Origin: an uncultured Ignavibacteria bacterium
GTDB taxonomy: Bacteria > Bacteroidota > Ignavibacteria > Ignavibacteriales > Melioribacteraceae
Assembly: GCA_937930275.1 (NCBI GenBank)
Contig: CALGLM010000134.1
Coordinates: 1 to 6,935, forward strand
Reading direction: 5' to 3'
DNA length: 6,935 bases
This document shows, piece after piece, positions 6,448-6,935 of this stretch (its first letter is position 1; every line of letters begins with the position of its first letter). The position numbers and the translations under genes were made by a program. The notes beneath the pieces were generated by a model. The model searched no databases, was not told the origin of the DNA, and saw nothing but the letters and a program-made list of their open reading frames with translations.

Positions 6448-6867
6448 TTGCTTAAATTATATAAAAAATCAACCTTAATTTCAAAAGTTTTAACTTTTAT
6501 TATAGTTTTTTATGCTTTAGTTCCGCATTTTCACGGCGAAACTAAAGAACATTATCATTTATTTAATGATAATGGGCATAATTATTATAAAGTACATTTG
6601 GAATCTGATTTAAATGAAGATTCCTTACCTAAAAATGATGACGCATTTTGTTCTTTACATCAGTTTAGCAGTAATGTACTAAGGACTAAACTAATTAATA
6701 TAGGTTATTTTTATACTAACTTAGCACTTTTTTTTGTTGAAAACAACACTAATAACCATTCTCTTTATCCCCAAAAAAACAAATATTTTGCCCGCAATAA
6801 AATTCTAATAAAGTTAGTTTTATTAGAGAGTAAACAAAATAGAGCTCCTCCGGTAACATTTATTTAA
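6448..6867 (+). CDS. Small His-rich exported or membrane-anchored protein, possible metal-handling
   Basis: About 139 residues. The frame has no ATG at all. A stop at 6436-6438 bounds it, so TTG at 6448 is the likely start (ATA at 6439 is the only other near-start upstream); no Shine-Dalgarno site is visible. Basic residues (K3, K6, K7, K13) precede a hydrophobic stretch (about 14-25), a signal peptide or anchor, and directly after it comes 'VPHFHGETKEHYH' (25-37). Eight His (27, 29, 35, 37, 44, 50, 71, 104) and one Cys in 'FCSLHQF' (67-73) suggest metal binding. The end, 'NRAPPVTF' (131-138), recalls the R-A/G-P-P tail of small exported proteins found before metal-efflux or TonB-receptor genes in Bacteroidota (DUF2946-like and similar), which is memory, not proof. 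It ends in tandem TAA codons, and 39 bases on another gene starts, probably in the same operon. A second hydrophobic stretch lies at 83-97. Confidence 0.66.
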   Translation: MLKLYKKSTLISKVLTFIIVFYALVPHFHGETKEHYHLFNDNGHNYYKVHLESDLNEDSLPKNDDAFCSLHQFSSNVLRTKLINIGYFYTNLALFFVENNTNNHSLYPQKNKYFARNKILIKLVLLESKQNRAPPVTFI

Positions 6868-6906
6868 TAAAATAAATAAATTTTTTAAATAAATTACGGA
6901 GAAACT

Positions 6907-6935
6907 ATGTATAATAAATTATATATAAGTTTTCT
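6907..6935 (+). CDS. Start of a further gene, cut by the window end
   Basis: An ATG with GGAGA (6898-6902) four bases before it opens a frame reading MYNKLYISF up to the edge. A Lys followed by a hydrophobic run would fit the start of a signal peptide. The gap to the His-rich gene is 39 bases without a hairpin, so the two are likely transcribed together. Nine codons do not allow a product call; by context an outer-membrane receptor or efflux component is a guess. Confidence 0.55.

Overview
The window is AT-rich and codes densely on both strands. It most resembles a member of the Ignavibacteria/Bacteroidota side of the FCB group. Three features point there: a secreted protein ends in a type IX secretion (T9SS) C-terminal domain containing the 'NYPNPFNPSTKI' motif, which is very common in Ignavibacteria; a bacterial geranylgeranylglyceryl-phosphate synthase is present; and there is a periplasmic-TPR sensor kinase of a type frequent in this group. 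The lineage is inferred from protein character only. I see no mobile element, tRNA, rRNA, CRISPR array or prophage gene, and no gene-free stretch longer than 300 bases.

Layout. (1) Bases 1-675 (+) hold the C-terminal part of an M16 (insulinase/pitrilysin-like) peptidase subunit, cut by the window edge. It ends at a hairpin terminator (705-736) that lies between it and the convergent gmhA-like gene. (2) Bases 735-2102 (-) are a tight two-gene unit: a GGGP synthase (archaeal-type ether-lipid precursor enzyme) followed by a GmhA-like sedoheptulose-7-phosphate isomerase. The stop codon of the first overlaps the ribosome-binding site of the second. Both enzymes concern the cell envelope: ether-lipid precursors and LPS-core heptose. 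(3) Divergently, 2178-2351 (+) encodes a 57-residue five-cysteine protein behind a good TTGTTA-17-TATAAT promoter. (4) Bases 2454-3926 (+) encode a secreted kelch-type beta-propeller with a T9SS sorting domain, preceded by TTGACA-17-TAAATT and a strong AGGGGGA site, and closed by a 13-bp hairpin terminator. (5) Bases 4045-6372 (+) encode an apparently orphan sensor histidine kinase with nine periplasmic TPRs in an exact 40-residue register. (6) Bases 6448-6867 (+) encode a small His-rich exported or membrane-anchored protein with an apparent TTG start. It lies just upstream of a gene that begins at 6907 and runs out of the window; this pair may be a metal-handling operon.

The genes do not form one pathway. 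The left half is envelope and lipid biosynthesis plus proteolysis; the right half is surface/secreted protein and sensing. I found no clear evidence of a wholly new system. The items most worth a second look are the GGGPS-gmhA coupling, the five-Cys small protein, the His-rich TTG-start protein with its cut-off partner, and the perfectly periodic TPR sensor.
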